A DNA stretch of 64,000 nucleotides, taken from NCBI RefSeq assembly GCF_005938745.2, contig NZ_VCBX02000001.1, positions 4,478,501 to 4,542,500 on the forward strand, read 5' to 3'. The position numbers were made by a program, and so were the translations under genes. The stretch comes from Rhodococcus sp. KBS0724 (GTDB lineage: Bacteria > Actinomycetota > Actinomycetes > Mycobacteriales > Mycobacteriaceae). The notes beneath the pieces are model-generated. The model was not told the DNA's origin, did not search any database, and worked only from the letters and a program-made list of their open reading frames with translations. Shown one piece after another: positions 45,984 to 54,042 of this stretch (positions are counted from its first letter, which is position 1; each line of letters starts with the position of its first letter).

Positions 45984-46072
45984 GGTGAATCAGGGTACTT
46001 GGACACCCGTCGCACGCGCATTCTGCGGTTGCCAGGGCACGCCGACGTCCGCATCGGATAACGTCTTGATCC

Positions 46073-46930
46073 GTGGCACCGAAACTGAAGGCACTGACCC
46101 GTGAGCTGTCCAAGCGCGGACCGCACCGTGTTCTGCGCGGCAACCTCGCCCTGGCCGGTCAACCAGGAGTCGTCTACACCCCGGAAGCGGGCTTCAATCT
46201 CCCCGCCGTCGCCTTCGGGCACGGCTGGATGGTCGGCGCACATAAATACGAACAGACACTTCAGCATCTAGCTTCCTGGGGAATTGTCGCCGCAGCACCC
46301 GAAAGTGAGCGTGGCCCCGTCCCCTCGCACCTCGGATTGGCCGCGGACCTGCGCTCGACCCTCGACATCTGCGTCGGCGTCCGACTCGGTCCCGGACAGA
46401 TCAGCGTCCATCCCGACCACGTCGCATTTGCCGGACACGGAATGGGTGCCGGTGCCGCAGTCCTCGCTGCCGCACAACGTGGAAACGTCGCAGCCGTCGC
46501 CGCGCTCTTCCCCGCACCCACCGCCCCCAAAGCCGAGAACTACGCGTCCAAGATCACAGCCCCCGGATTGATCCTCGCCGGTGAAGACGACGTCGACTCA
46601 CTCACCAGCAATGCCCGCCCCCTCACCCGCGAATGGGGCGGCCCCGTAATCGGACGAACCATCGACGACGCCCAAGACGCCGGGCTTATCGAAGGGCGGC
46701 GCCTTCTGGGAGCCCTGGGCCTTGGCGGGTCCGAACGCAAAACACAGGCCACGACGCGATGCCTGCTGACGGGATTCCTTCTCTTCCACCTCACCGGCGA
46801 CAAGCGCTACGAAGCATTTGCCGACCAGAACACCGAATTCCCGCACACCTCGCCCATGTTCGACGCCGATTCCGGGCCCGATTCCGATACTCAGTCCGAC
46901 ACGCGCCGGAGCCAGGCAGTTTCCCGGTAG
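46073..46930 (+). CDS. Alpha/beta-hydrolase-fold protein, Rv3438-like, nucleophile Ser replaced
   Basis: A 285-residue protein starting at GTG, in the position of Rv3438. The dienelactone hydrolase/chlorophyllase-like fold is seen in LPAVAFGHGWMVGAHKYEQTLQHLASWGIVAAAPES and ITAPGLILAGEDDVD. The nucleophile elbow, normally GxSxG, reads AGHGMGAGAA, with a Gly (codon GGA) where the Ser should be. Unless another Ser serves, the protein would be inactive as a hydrolase. Divergent from glmS over 89 nt; its 3' end overlaps the convergent small gene by 40 nt. Confidence 0.85.
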   Translation: MAPKLKALTRELSKRGPHRVLRGNLALAGQPGVVYTPEAGFNLPAVAFGHGWMVGAHKYEQTLQHLASWGIVAAAPESERGPVPSHLGLAADLRSTLDICVGVRLGPGQISVHPDHVAFAGHGMGAGAAVLAAAQRGNVAAVAALFPAPTAPKAENYASKITAPGLILAGEDDVDSLTSNARPLTREWGGPVIGRTIDDAQDAGLIEGRRLLGALGLGGSERKTQATTRCLLTGFLLFHLTGDKRYEAFADQNTEFPHTSPMFDADSGPDSDTQSDTRRSQAVSR

Positions 46931-47202
46931 TCGGCCCTCGAATCTCCGGTCGTGTGGCCGGGCGTCGCGGCACCTGCGGGGGTCGCGGTGTCGCCGGGCA
47001 TCGACTCGGACGCTGACCGTAGAAACGCACCCTGCTCGACAGGCGCGTGCCCGAAATCCTCAACCTCGGTAGACACCACGACGTCACCGAATTGTGCATA
47101 CCGCTGTTCGTAGACACGTTCGGCAGCAGAGCGTCGCACGCGAAACTCGGCGAGCTGCGAATCCATGACCGCATTGATCACGTCGAATTGCGGCACACTC
47201 AT
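46891..47202 (-). CDS. Small protein of unknown function, third gene of glmS-glmM interval operon
   Basis: A 103-residue hydrophilic protein. The first 50 residues look helical (VINAVMDSQLAEFRVRRSAAERVYEQRYAQFG), the second half is Ala/Pro/Thr-rich and looks disordered. No signal peptide or membrane helix. The ATG overlaps the stop of the 421-residue gene (ATGA), good evidence that it is translated. I recognise no family. Confidence 0.72.
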   Translation of the reverse strand: MSVPQFDVINAVMDSQLAEFRVRRSAAERVYEQRYAQFGDVVVSTEVEDFGHAPVEQGAFLRSASESMPGDTATPAGAATPGHTTGDSRADYRETAWLRRVSD

Positions 47203-48464
47203 ATCGGCCCCGCTCCCGCCAATTCGGCTCCGGTCGTATCCGGTTCACTCAGTGGCTCGGGATCCGCTGTCGGTGCAGGGTCCATTGCCGGTTCCGGATC
47301 CGCTGGTGCCGGATTCGGGGGTTGGTACGGCTGCGGCTCAGGCTCCGGCGTCTCGGAAGCAATGGGAGCGGTATCCGTATCCACCGCGATTGTCGGCCAG
47401 CCGCGCTCGTCCAATTCCACAGTGACAGTGACGGACTCCCCCGACAGGTCACGAACCTCGAGACTGACCCCACGGCCGTCCGGCGCAACAGAGAACCCCC
47501 AGGTATCGGTACCGACCGTCAACTCCAGGGAAGGTGCAACACCGTCCACCGCCGGCTCGGCTACCTGCGACACGGATGTCGGCAATGTGTCCGGCGGAAC
47601 CGAAAACTGTCCAGCGTCGGTAGATTCACTCTCGACCGGAAACAGTTCGGCGACAAGACCGGCGGCAACCTCGAACGCGTCGGTCAGAGCCAGCCGGGCC
47701 TGCTCACAGGCGCGGTCGAACTCGTCACGGGTGTCCACGTACACCGGCCGGAAGATCTGATCGATCCAGTTATCGGCGAGATCTGCTGCCACTCTGCAGG
47801 TTTCGATCTGATCGAGCGCAGCGGCGTATCGCACCGTCCTGAATTTCCCATCCGACAACGGCGCAAACCACTGGGCAGCCTTCGCAACTGCGTCGACGCC
47901 CCCTTGCTGCATGCTCACGTCCACCAGCTGATCGATGTGCTGCGCATCGAGACCACCGATCATTTCTCGATCCAGCGAAGCAACCTTGAAAGCCTTGTCC
48001 GCCACAGCAGTTCGCACAGTTCCCGTCAACTCGTCGGCGACGGAAATCAGCAGCGGCATTGATTCAGCCTCGACTTCAGCTCTCCGCCGCTCATCGTGCA
48101 CTCGTCCGGCAACGTCGTCCACCCCTTCGACATTCCAGATCTCCTCGAGAGAATCGGACAGCACCGCGAAGTCCCGCGAATCGTGCGATGACGCTTCCAC
48201 CGCCATGGACATCGTCGATACGTCAGCGTTCAGAGCCGGCAGATCGATTCCCGATTCGGCACGATACATCTCGTCGTAGCTACCCAACGGTCGCATTTCG
48301 ATACCGAGGCGAGTGGCCGCGTCGTGAAAGCGCTCGAAAAACGTCAATCCGACACTACCGGTGTCGAGAATATCGTCCGGAACGAAAATCGAATTACGTT
48401 GCGCAATAATCATTTCCGCAGCATCGGTGACAGAGCTCGCGGTACCCGCAGCGCGAAGCGACAT
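47199..48464 (-). CDS. Rv3439c-like Ala/Pro-rich protein, helical N-terminus
   Basis: A 421-residue protein in the position of Rv3439c. Residues 1-270 are largely helical with many acidic residues (DDVAGRVHDERRRAEVEAESMPLLISVADEL). Near 295-355 a beta-rich segment occurs (LELTVGTDTWGFSVAPDGRGVSLEVRDLSGESVTVTVELDERG). The last 65 residues are Pro/Glu-rich (PEPEPQPYQPPNPAP). No signal peptide or membrane helix is seen. Its ATG overlaps the upstream stop (TGATG) and its stop overlaps the next ATG. The long helical part next to a small helical-hairpin partner recalls Esp/PE-PPE-type type VII substrates; this is inference. Function unknown. Confidence 0.82.
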   Translation of the reverse strand: MSLRAAGTASSVTDAAEMIIAQRNSIFVPDDILDTGSVGLTFFERFHDAATRLGIEMRPLGSYDEMYRAESGIDLPALNADVSTMSMAVEASSHDSRDFAVLSDSLEEIWNVEGVDDVAGRVHDERRRAEVEAESMPLLISVADELTGTVRTAVADKAFKVASLDREMIGGLDAQHIDQLVDVSMQQGGVDAVAKAAQWFAPLSDGKFRTVRYAAALDQIETCRVAADLADNWIDQIFRPVYVDTRDEFDRACEQARLALTDAFEVAAGLVAELFPVESESTDAGQFSVPPDTLPTSVSQVAEPAVDGVAPSLELTVGTDTWGFSVAPDGRGVSLEVRDLSGESVTVTVELDERGWPTIAVDTDTAPIASETPEPEPQPYQPPNPAPADPEPAMDPAPTADPEPLSEPDTTGAELAGAGPI

Positions 48465-48781
48465 CAGAAACCCGATTTCGGATACCCGCGTCCGTGCATT
48501 CGCAATTGATCCGCCAACCTCAGATCAACATCCGCAATCGCTCTGGACGAACTACCGATACGCGCACCGAGAGCCTCGACAAATTGGGCCCGTTCCACCA
48601 TCCGCATTCGGAGCATACCCAGCGCAGCAGCAAGCCTGTTGCCACACTCGGCATAATCCCGGCCCGCGCACTCGCCCGAGAACGCGGGGAAATCCAACGT
48701 TCGTGCGGTGACGCCCATCTGTTGCGCAAGCGCCGCTGTGCGGCGCTCGAGTTCATCTGTAGCAGTGCGGTCGATATTCAT
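48464..48781 (-). CDS. Rv3440c-like small helical protein, possible WXG100/EspC-like partner
   Basis: A 105-residue protein from ATG 48781 (a reading from 48808 adds nine residues). It is almost wholly helical, with a likely break around residues 38-48 (PAFSGECAGRDYAECG) and a Tyr-containing tail (LRMHGRGYPKSGF). There is no WXG motif, but length, helical-hairpin pattern and 5'-most position resemble Esx/EspC-type proteins. Two Cys may pair. Matches Rv3440c in size and place. It is coupled to the next gene by a one-base stop/start overlap. Confidence 0.8.
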   Translation of the reverse strand: MNIDRTATDELERRTAALAQQMGVTARTLDFPAFSGECAGRDYAECGNRLAAALGMLRMRMVERAQFVEALGARIGSSSRAIADVDLRLADQLRMHGRGYPKSGF

Positions 48782-48909
48782 GCGGAACTCCGTTTCGCCC
48801 GGCCGCACGAAAGATCCGGCGGTCCATGACTACTTGGACGCACGAACCCCGTCGGCCGTTCCCTCGAAAGTTCAGTTCCCCACAGGATCGACGATCACGC
48901 TACGTACCG

Positions 48910-50253
48910 CTACACCGCTGCGACGGTTTCCGCCAGCTCGTCGGCAAGCTTGCGTGCCACACCGAGATCTGCAGCTTCGACCATCACACGCACCAATTGT
49001 TCGGTACCCGATGGCCGAAGCAGAACACGGCCACCGTCACCGAGGACACGCTCTGCATCGGCGACCGCAGCCATCACCGAGGTCGCTGCGGCAACTGCTG
49101 CCTTGTCGTCTACCCTCACATTCACCAAGACCTGCGGAAGCGACGTCATCGTTGCGGCGAGCTGCGACGACGACTTACCCGTCTGCGCCATCCTGGCCAG
49201 CAACCGAAGTCCGGTGAGCACGCCGTCTCCGGTGGTTCCGAATCCGGGGAACACGACGTGTCCGGACTGTTCGCCGCCCAGACTGTAGCCACCGGTACGG
49301 AGTTCTTCCAGCACATAACGGTCACCGACCGCGGCTGTGACAACGTCGATGCCCGCTGCCCGCATCGCAAGATGCAGTCCCAAGTTGCTCATGACAGTCG
49401 CCACGAGTGTGTTGTCGACCAATTCTCCGGATTCGTGCATCGCCACTGCCAGCACGGCCATGATCACGTCACCGTCGATCACTGCCCCGGTCTCGTCGAC
49501 AGCAAGGCAACGGTCTGCGTCACCGTCGTGGGCAAGACCAAGATCTGCCCCGTGCTCGACCACTGCTTTCTGCAGATTCTCCAGGTGAGTGGATCCACAA
49601 CCGTCGTTGATGTTGAGGCCATCTGGTTCAGCGCTGATCGCGATCACGCTCGCACCCGCGGCACGATAGGCCGCGGGGCCGACCTCGGAGGCTGCCCCGT
49701 TTGCACAGTCCACAACAACGGTCAATCCGTCGAGCGGCTGGGCAAGTGCGGTGCCGAGATGCTGCAAGTAGAGCGCGGCGGCATCACTGACCGGGCGCAC
49801 TCGACCGATACCCGCGCCGGTCGGCAGCTTCGGCGCCACACCACCGTCGATGGCGGCCTCGATGGCGGCCTCGACATCGTCGTCGAGCTTGTGTCCACCA
49901 GCAGCAAAGATCTTGATGCCGTTGTCCGGCATCGGATTGTGAGAGGCGGAAATCATCACGCCGAGACTCGCATCGAACACACCGGTCAGATAGGCAACTG
50001 CCGGGGTCGGCAGAACGCCGACATCCAGGACGTCGATGCCGGCCGACGTCAGCCCCGCGGTGACAGCAGCCTGGAGCATTTCACCGCTCGCACGAGGATC
50101 GCGTCCGACGACGGCAGTCGGGCGGGTCCCGCCACCGGTTGTTTCAGCTGTCAGAACGTGCGCCGCCGCGATCGACAATCGCAGCGCAAGATCCGCCGTC
50201 AGATCGCCATTGGCCAACCCGCGCACACCATCAGTTCCGAACAACCGCCCCAT
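48910..50253 (-). CDS. glmM: Phosphoglucosamine mutase
   Basis: Converts GlcN-6-P to GlcN-1-P for UDP-GlcNAc. It is 447 residues from ATG 50253 ([25 protein letters not shown]). The active phospho-Ser is in [19 protein letters not shown]; the metal loop is AHDGDADRC; the sugar loop GGEQSGH and the phosphate loop [15 protein letters not shown] close the protein. A longer upstream reading overlaps a terminator and is rejected. It works directly after GlmS. Confidence 0.97.
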   Translation of the reverse strand: MGRLFGTDGVRGLANGDLTADLALRLSIAAAHVLTAETTGGGTRPTAVVGRDPRASGEMLQAAVTAGLTSAGIDVLDVGVLPTPAVAYLTGVFDASLGVMISASHNPMPDNGIKIFAAGGHKLDDDVEAAIEAAIDGGVAPKLPTGAGIGRVRPVSDAAALYLQHLGTALAQPLDGLTVVVDCANGAASEVGPAAYRAAGASVIAISAEPDGLNINDGCGSTHLENLQKAVVEHGADLGLAHDGDADRCLAVDETGAVIDGDVIMAVLAVAMHESGELVDNTLVATVMSNLGLHLAMRAAGIDVVTAAVGDRYVLEELRTGGYSLGGEQSGHVVFPGFGTTGDGVLTGLRLLARMAQTGKSSSQLAATMTSLPQVLVNVRVDDKAAVAAATSVMAAVADAERVLGDGGRVLLRPSGTEQLVRVMVEAADLGVARKLADELAETVAAV

Positions 50254-50313
50254 CGAACAACTCCCTGAATATCTCGTGCGAGTTCTGTGGAATATCTTTC
50301 CCGAAAAAACACA

Positions 50314-50348
50314 AGAGCAGGCGTCCGGTAACGATGGACGCCTGCTCT
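50314..50348 (-). terminator. Terminator after rplM-rpsI
   Basis: AGAGCAGGCGTCC arms (50314-50326 with 50336-50348), 13 bp perfect, loop 9 nt. On the minus strand it is followed by TTGTGTTTTTT. It separates rpsI from glmM. Confidence 0.92.
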
Positions 50349-50398
50349 CGAGTCGAACAGGTGCCGAAGCAGACCAGTCGGTCAACCTCGGCGAAGCA

Positions 50399-50908
50399 TC
50401 AACGCTTCGAGTACTGCGATGCCTTACGTGCCTTCTTCAGTCCGTACTTCTTACGCTCGACTGCGCGGGCGTCACGGGTCAGGAAGCCGGCCTTCTTGAG
50501 TGCCGGACGATCATCGGGGGTGACCTCGATGAGCGCACGAGCGATAGCCAGACGCAATGCGCCTGCCTGACCGGACGGTCCGCCACCGTGCAGCAGTGCA
50601 ACGATGTCGAAGGACTCGGGACGCTCAACCGTAACCAGCGGAGCCTTGATCAGCTGCTGGTGCACCTTGTTCGGGAAGTAATCCTCGATGGTGCGGCCGT
50701 TGAGCTTGAACTGGCCGGTGCCGGGAATCATGCGGACGCGGACGACCGCTTCCTTACGACGACCAACGGTCTGGATCGGGCGATCGATGACGATCGGTGC
50801 CAGCGTAGCCGCTGCAACCTCTTCGACGACCTCGACTGCTTCGGCGGCGAATTCTTCCACTGCCTCGATGTTTTCTTCGGTCACGTTCTGCTCTTCCGGC
50901 GATGTCAC
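50399..50908 (-). CDS. rpsI: 30S ribosomal protein S9
   Basis: A 169-residue small-subunit protein. The conserved part starts at [20 protein letters not shown] and ends [21 protein letters not shown], whose tail reaches the P-site tRNA. The first 40 residues form an acidic extension ([23 protein letters not shown] in part) longer than in many bacteria, as in other Mycobacteriales. Its ATG overlaps the rplM stop by 4 nt. Confidence 0.97.
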   Translation of the reverse strand: MTSPEEQNVTEENIEAVEEFAAEAVEVVEEVAAATLAPIVIDRPIQTVGRRKEAVVRVRMIPGTGQFKLNGRTIEDYFPNKVHQQLIKAPLVTVERPESFDIVALLHGGGPSGQAGALRLAIARALIEVTPDDRPALKKAGFLTRDARAVERKKYGLKKARKASQYSKR

Positions 50909-51348
50909 TGTGCGACCTGCTTGATCTCGAACGGCACCGGCTGCTGCGCGGTGTGGGGGTGATTCGGGCCCGCGTAGACCTTCAGCTTGCTGCTCATCGC
51001 GCGACCAAGCTTGGTCTTCGGGAGCATGCCGACGATGGCCTTCTCCACGAGGCGATCGGGGGTCCGGTCGAGGACCTCTCCGACGGTGCGGGACTTCAGA
51101 CCACCCGGGAAACCGGAGTGGTGGTAGACCTTCTTGCCTACGAGCTTGTTGCCGCTGATGGCAACCTTCTCAGCGTTGATGACGACGACGAAGTCGCCAC
51201 CATCGATGTGCGGAGCGTAGGTGGGCTTGTGCTTACCGCGCAGCAAGGTCGCTGCCTGAACGGCAAGACGGCCCAGCACCACGTCGGTGGCGTCGATGAC
51301 GTGCCACGTGTGGGTCACATCTCCGGCCTTCGGGGTGTACGTAGACAC
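50905..51348 (-). CDS. rplM: 50S ribosomal protein L13
   Basis: A 147-residue large-subunit protein starting at GTG 51348 behind GAGGAAG ([28 protein letters not shown]). Conserved [19 protein letters not shown] and [23 protein letters not shown] are present. It leads the rplM-rpsI operon. The frame runs on upstream to 51597 but with no homologous content. Confidence 0.97.
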   Translation of the reverse strand: MSTYTPKAGDVTHTWHVIDATDVVLGRLAVQAATLLRGKHKPTYAPHIDGGDFVVVINAEKVAISGNKLVGKKVYHHSGFPGGLKSRTVGEVLDRTPDRLVEKAIVGMLPKTKLGRAMSSKLKVYAGPNHPHTAQQPVPFEIKQVAQ

Positions 51349-51669
51349 AGAACTTCCTCGTCTTAATTCATTCCACTGCTGACCATGTGCGTATCGCATA
51401 GACAATTCTCGGCGGCCAGTTGAGACCCGAGAACCGCTGGACCCTGCGCATCGAGTTCCGGGAATCGAACGTGCAATCGAACACACGAACACACGATCAA
51501 ACATCCGGACATCAACATGCGGAGGCCTACGGCACGCCACCGATAGACGATACCGGTAGCACCTGTCTCCGGTCAAAGAGACTCCGGACCACCCCACCCC
51601 AAGAGCTTTCTACCCCGACGACCGATTGCTCGTCGGGGTAGAGAGCGGAACACGATATTCGGCGTGAGG
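51349..51669. promoter_or_regulatory. 321-nt region between esxT and rplM
   Basis: It holds the promoter and leader of rplM-rpsI (minus strand) and the esx terminator at 51611-51640. I see no gene and no clear ribosomal-protein leader structure, though I could not fold it. Confidence 0.6.
51611..51640 (-). terminator. Terminator of the ESX-4 esx genes
   Basis: TACCCCGACG (51611-51620) pairs with CGTCGGGGTA (51631-51640) around 10 nt; outer bases TC/GA extend it. It lies 30 nt past the esxT stop. Confidence 0.82.
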
Positions 51670-51966
51670 TCAGCGTCCGAAGCCGTTCGCTGCCGCACGA
51701 TCAGCGTCGCGCATCGAATCGGAACCATTCGCAGTTGCGTTGGCAATCTGGGCCAGCACGATGTTCAACTCTTCCGACGCCTGTCCCCACCGACGCTGCG
51801 CGTCGTTCCACGCCTCCGAACCCGCGCCTTCCCATCCCGCCTGCAGGTTGTCGACAACAACCTTGATCTCACCCTGCTTGTCGTTGATTGCCTGCGCCTG
51901 ACGCTTCATTTCGTCGGACAGCATGGCAAGTCCGCCGAAGTCGTACCTGATCATGTTCTCGCTCAT
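51670..51966 (-). CDS. esxT: ESX-4 WXG100 protein EsxT
   Basis: A 98-residue small helical-hairpin protein secreted as a heterodimer with EsxU by the ESX-4 system. The central WXG is in NLQAGWEGAGSEAWNDAQRRWGQA. The start at 51966 (MSENMIRYDFGGLAML) is chosen for family length; 51978 or 52023 are possible. The C-terminal YxxxD/E export signal is not obvious and would be supplied by the partner. Position next to rplM matches Rv3444c. Confidence 0.9.
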   Translation of the reverse strand: MSENMIRYDFGGLAMLSDEMKRQAQAINDKQGEIKVVVDNLQAGWEGAGSEAWNDAQRRWGQASEELNIVLAQIANATANGSDSMRDADRAAANGFGR

Positions 51967-52083
51967 AACCACTCCCATTCCACTTTTGCGTCCACATCGA
52001 GTCTGATCTGTAAGGTCGTTCACATCCGGGTCGATCTGAGTTATCTCACCGAATGTTCCTGCGCGGAGCCTGATTCAGAGCGC

Positions 52084-52389
52084 TCAGGACATGTTGACGG
52101 TCGCGCCGCGCAACGAGCTCACGTTGTCGGATTCTGCGCTGTCGAATGTTCCTGCCGACTGTTTGATCTGCTCACAGATATCGCCCAGCGCGGTGTCGAG
52201 TTTCATGGCAGCGTTGTTGTAGCGCACCATGATGTCTGCGTATTCGGTGTGTGCACTGCCCTTCCACGAACCGCTCGACGCCTCCGCTTCGGATCGAACA
52301 GCATTCACCAGTCCTCTGATGTCACCCAAATGGCCGTCGATGACATTCGACGAACTGATCAATTCAGCGGTTGTTGCGGTAAAGCCCAT
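52084..52389 (-). CDS. esxU: ESX-4 WXG100 protein EsxU
   Basis: A 101-residue WXG100 protein; the turn motif is SSGSWKGSAHTEYADIM (W-K-G), with flanking helices of about 40 residues each. The tail (FDSAESDNVSSLRGATVNMS) lacks a clear YxxxD/E. It lies 117 nt upstream of esxT in the same direction, matching Rv3445c-Rv3444c. Expected to dimerise with EsxT and to be recognised by EccC4. Confidence 0.9.
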   Translation of the reverse strand: MGFTATTAELISSSNVIDGHLGDIRGLVNAVRSEAEASSGSWKGSAHTEYADIMVRYNNAAMKLDTALGDICEQIKQSAGTFDSAESDNVSSLRGATVNMS

Positions 52390-52541
52390 GTCTTCCCCCT
52401 GGTTGTGACGTGCATGCGCGGTGTCGGCGGTGGCTCACATCCGGCGGACCTTCTCTGGCGACAAACACCTGATGTGCGCTACACATACTTGGACGCCGCT
52501 TACTCGCAGACGGTTCCGACGGTTCGAAACAAATTTCGCGC

Positions 52542-52572
52542 GTCAGTTCACGTAAGCCAGTCAGTTCACGTA
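52542..52572. repeat. 18-bp tandem repeat at the stop of the Rv3446c-like gene
   Basis: GTCAGTTCACGTA occurs at 52542-52554 and 52560-52572, period 18. On the minus strand it duplicates the codons Tyr-Val-Asn-stop, so a second copy lies just past the stop. Confidence 0.8.
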
Positions 52573-54042
52573 GGACAGGGATTCGACGATCTGAATGCAC
52601 TCCGGCTCGAGCGCATCCCATTCACCGACGATGTACTGGCACCCGATGCTCACCTGCGTGCCCCGTTCGACAAATACCTGCCACCGAACTTCGGAGTATC
52701 CATCCGGAAATTCGCTGTACAACAGAACCTTTCGTCCGTCCGTCGCAACAGCGGACTCGAGGTTCCCGAAGCGGAGTGGATCCTCGATCGCGGCAAGTTG
52801 CTCACGTAGATCGACCTCGACTGCATCGAACTCGACGCCTGCCCGGAGTTCTTTCTCCACGATCACGATTTTGCGGTCGTTCCCCGACGGCGGAATCAAG
52901 TCCATCCGTCCTGCGGTCGATCGGTTCGGATCGGGCGCCCACCCCGCCGGCACTTCAACGATCACGTTGCCACCACCGAGCGGGATTGTCGTCGTTGCCG
53001 CGGCCGACGTAGTGGAAGGCACCGGTGCGCTCGGCTGCGTACTCCCCAGTGTGGTCGGCAGTGTCGTCGGCAGTACGGTCACCGACTCGACATCGGCGGA
53101 CTGACCGTCAGCAGGTCGGGCTTGGACGGCAGTGCCTTCGACGCCGCGCCCGGTCGCGACCGCCACGCCTATCCCGAACAGTCCGACAACAACGACCAAC
53201 ACCGCCAGCGCCGGCCACCAGCGACGCGGGCGGTCACTCGAATCGGTCTGCGCGACTAGCGTTGACGGCGGCACCCACCGATCTCCGAATGCCGAGTTGT
53301 CGACGGCTCGCCCCGCCGAGTTTTCTGCCGTGACCGACTCCAGGCGCACCCGCGGATCCACGATCGCTCGGACGATCCGGCTCTCGTCGAGAACACGCAC
53401 GCTCGCATAGCCGTGAATGCTTCGCGACCCACGCTCCAAGGACGACGCAATCGAATGCGAATGCCGCCCGACAACTACCACGGAGTCTCGAACAGTCAGT
53501 TCCTCGAATTCGCCGAACACCTGTGGCAATTCCGGCAGTGATCTGCGCTGAGTACTCAGGATCGTGACGTCTCCGTCGAAGTCGCGCACACACGAAACGA
53601 CTGCGTCACCACCGCGGATCTCTACCACTATGCACCTCGCCCGCCAGCTACCGCGGGTAGCACGGGCAATCGCAATCGCGGTCGGTACCAGGACGACGTC
53701 ATACGCGACCCGGCGCGCAGCGTCGAGCAAACGCCCCTTCCGTGTATTCCCCCACTCGGTCGGATAGCTCAGATACAACACATCCACATCGGCCAGACCG
53801 CAACCTTGCACAGCATGCTGAATCAAGTGCACCAGTTCGAGGTCGGTAGGCGCGATTCGGCCACCGATCTCCATGTAGTTGTCGTCGATGAAATCGAGCG
53901 GATTGACAGCAGGCAACGCGGCGGCAGGCGACGAATGCTGCTCGGTGTCTACTCTGCAACAGAATTCGCGCTGTCCTGTTGCCGACCACGCGTGCAGTGA
54001 ACCTATGTGAACGGAGACCGACAACGTATGACCCGGTGTCAC
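52561..54042 (-). CDS. Type VII secretion-associated protein, Rv3446c family
   Basis: A 493-residue ESX-4 accessory protein. The start GTG 54042 overlaps the eccC4 stop (GTGA); GTG 54057 would add five residues. The N-terminal 230 residues look like an Hsp70/actin-type ATPase half: DVLYLSYPTEWGNTRKGRLLDAARRVAYDVVLVPTAIAIA and DSVVVVGRHS. A membrane helix follows near residue 280 (WWPALAVLVVVVGLFGIGVAVA), then a Pro/Thr linker and an extracytoplasmic beta domain (NVIVEVPAGW ... VRWQVFVERGTQVSIGCQY). It shares this plan with the protein at 35669. Role probably in assembling or energising the secretion machine (inference). Confidence 0.9.
   Translation of the reverse strand: MTPGHTLSVSVHIGSLHAWSATGQREFCCRVDTEQHSSPAAALPAVNPLDFIDDNYMEIGGRIAPTDLELVHLIQHAVQGCGLADVDVLYLSYPTEWGNTRKGRLLDAARRVAYDVVLVPTAIAIARATRGSWRARCIVVEIRGGDAVVSCVRDFDGDVTILSTQRRSLPELPQVFGEFEELTVRDSVVVVGRHSHSIASSLERGSRSIHGYASVRVLDESRIVRAIVDPRVRLESVTAENSAGRAVDNSAFGDRWVPPSTLVAQTDSSDRPRRWWPALAVLVVVVGLFGIGVAVATGRGVEGTAVQARPADGQSADVESVTVLPTTLPTTLGSTQPSAPVPSTTSAAATTTIPLGGGNVIVEVPAGWAPDPNRSTAGRMDLIPPSGNDRKIVIVEKELRAGVEFDAVEVDLREQLAAIEDPLRFGNLESAVATDGRKVLLYSEFPDGYSEVRWQVFVERGTQVSIGCQYIVGEWDALEPECIQIVESLSYVN

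Noticed and set aside
44268..46061. 597-codon open frame opposite glmS
   Set aside because: Arg-rich translation typical of an antisense shadow; glmS on the other strand is unambiguous.
44100..46072. glmS leader considered as a glmS ribozyme/riboswitch
   Set aside because: The gap to the divergent gene is only 89 nt and no ribozyme core is seen; this element is known from Firmicutes.
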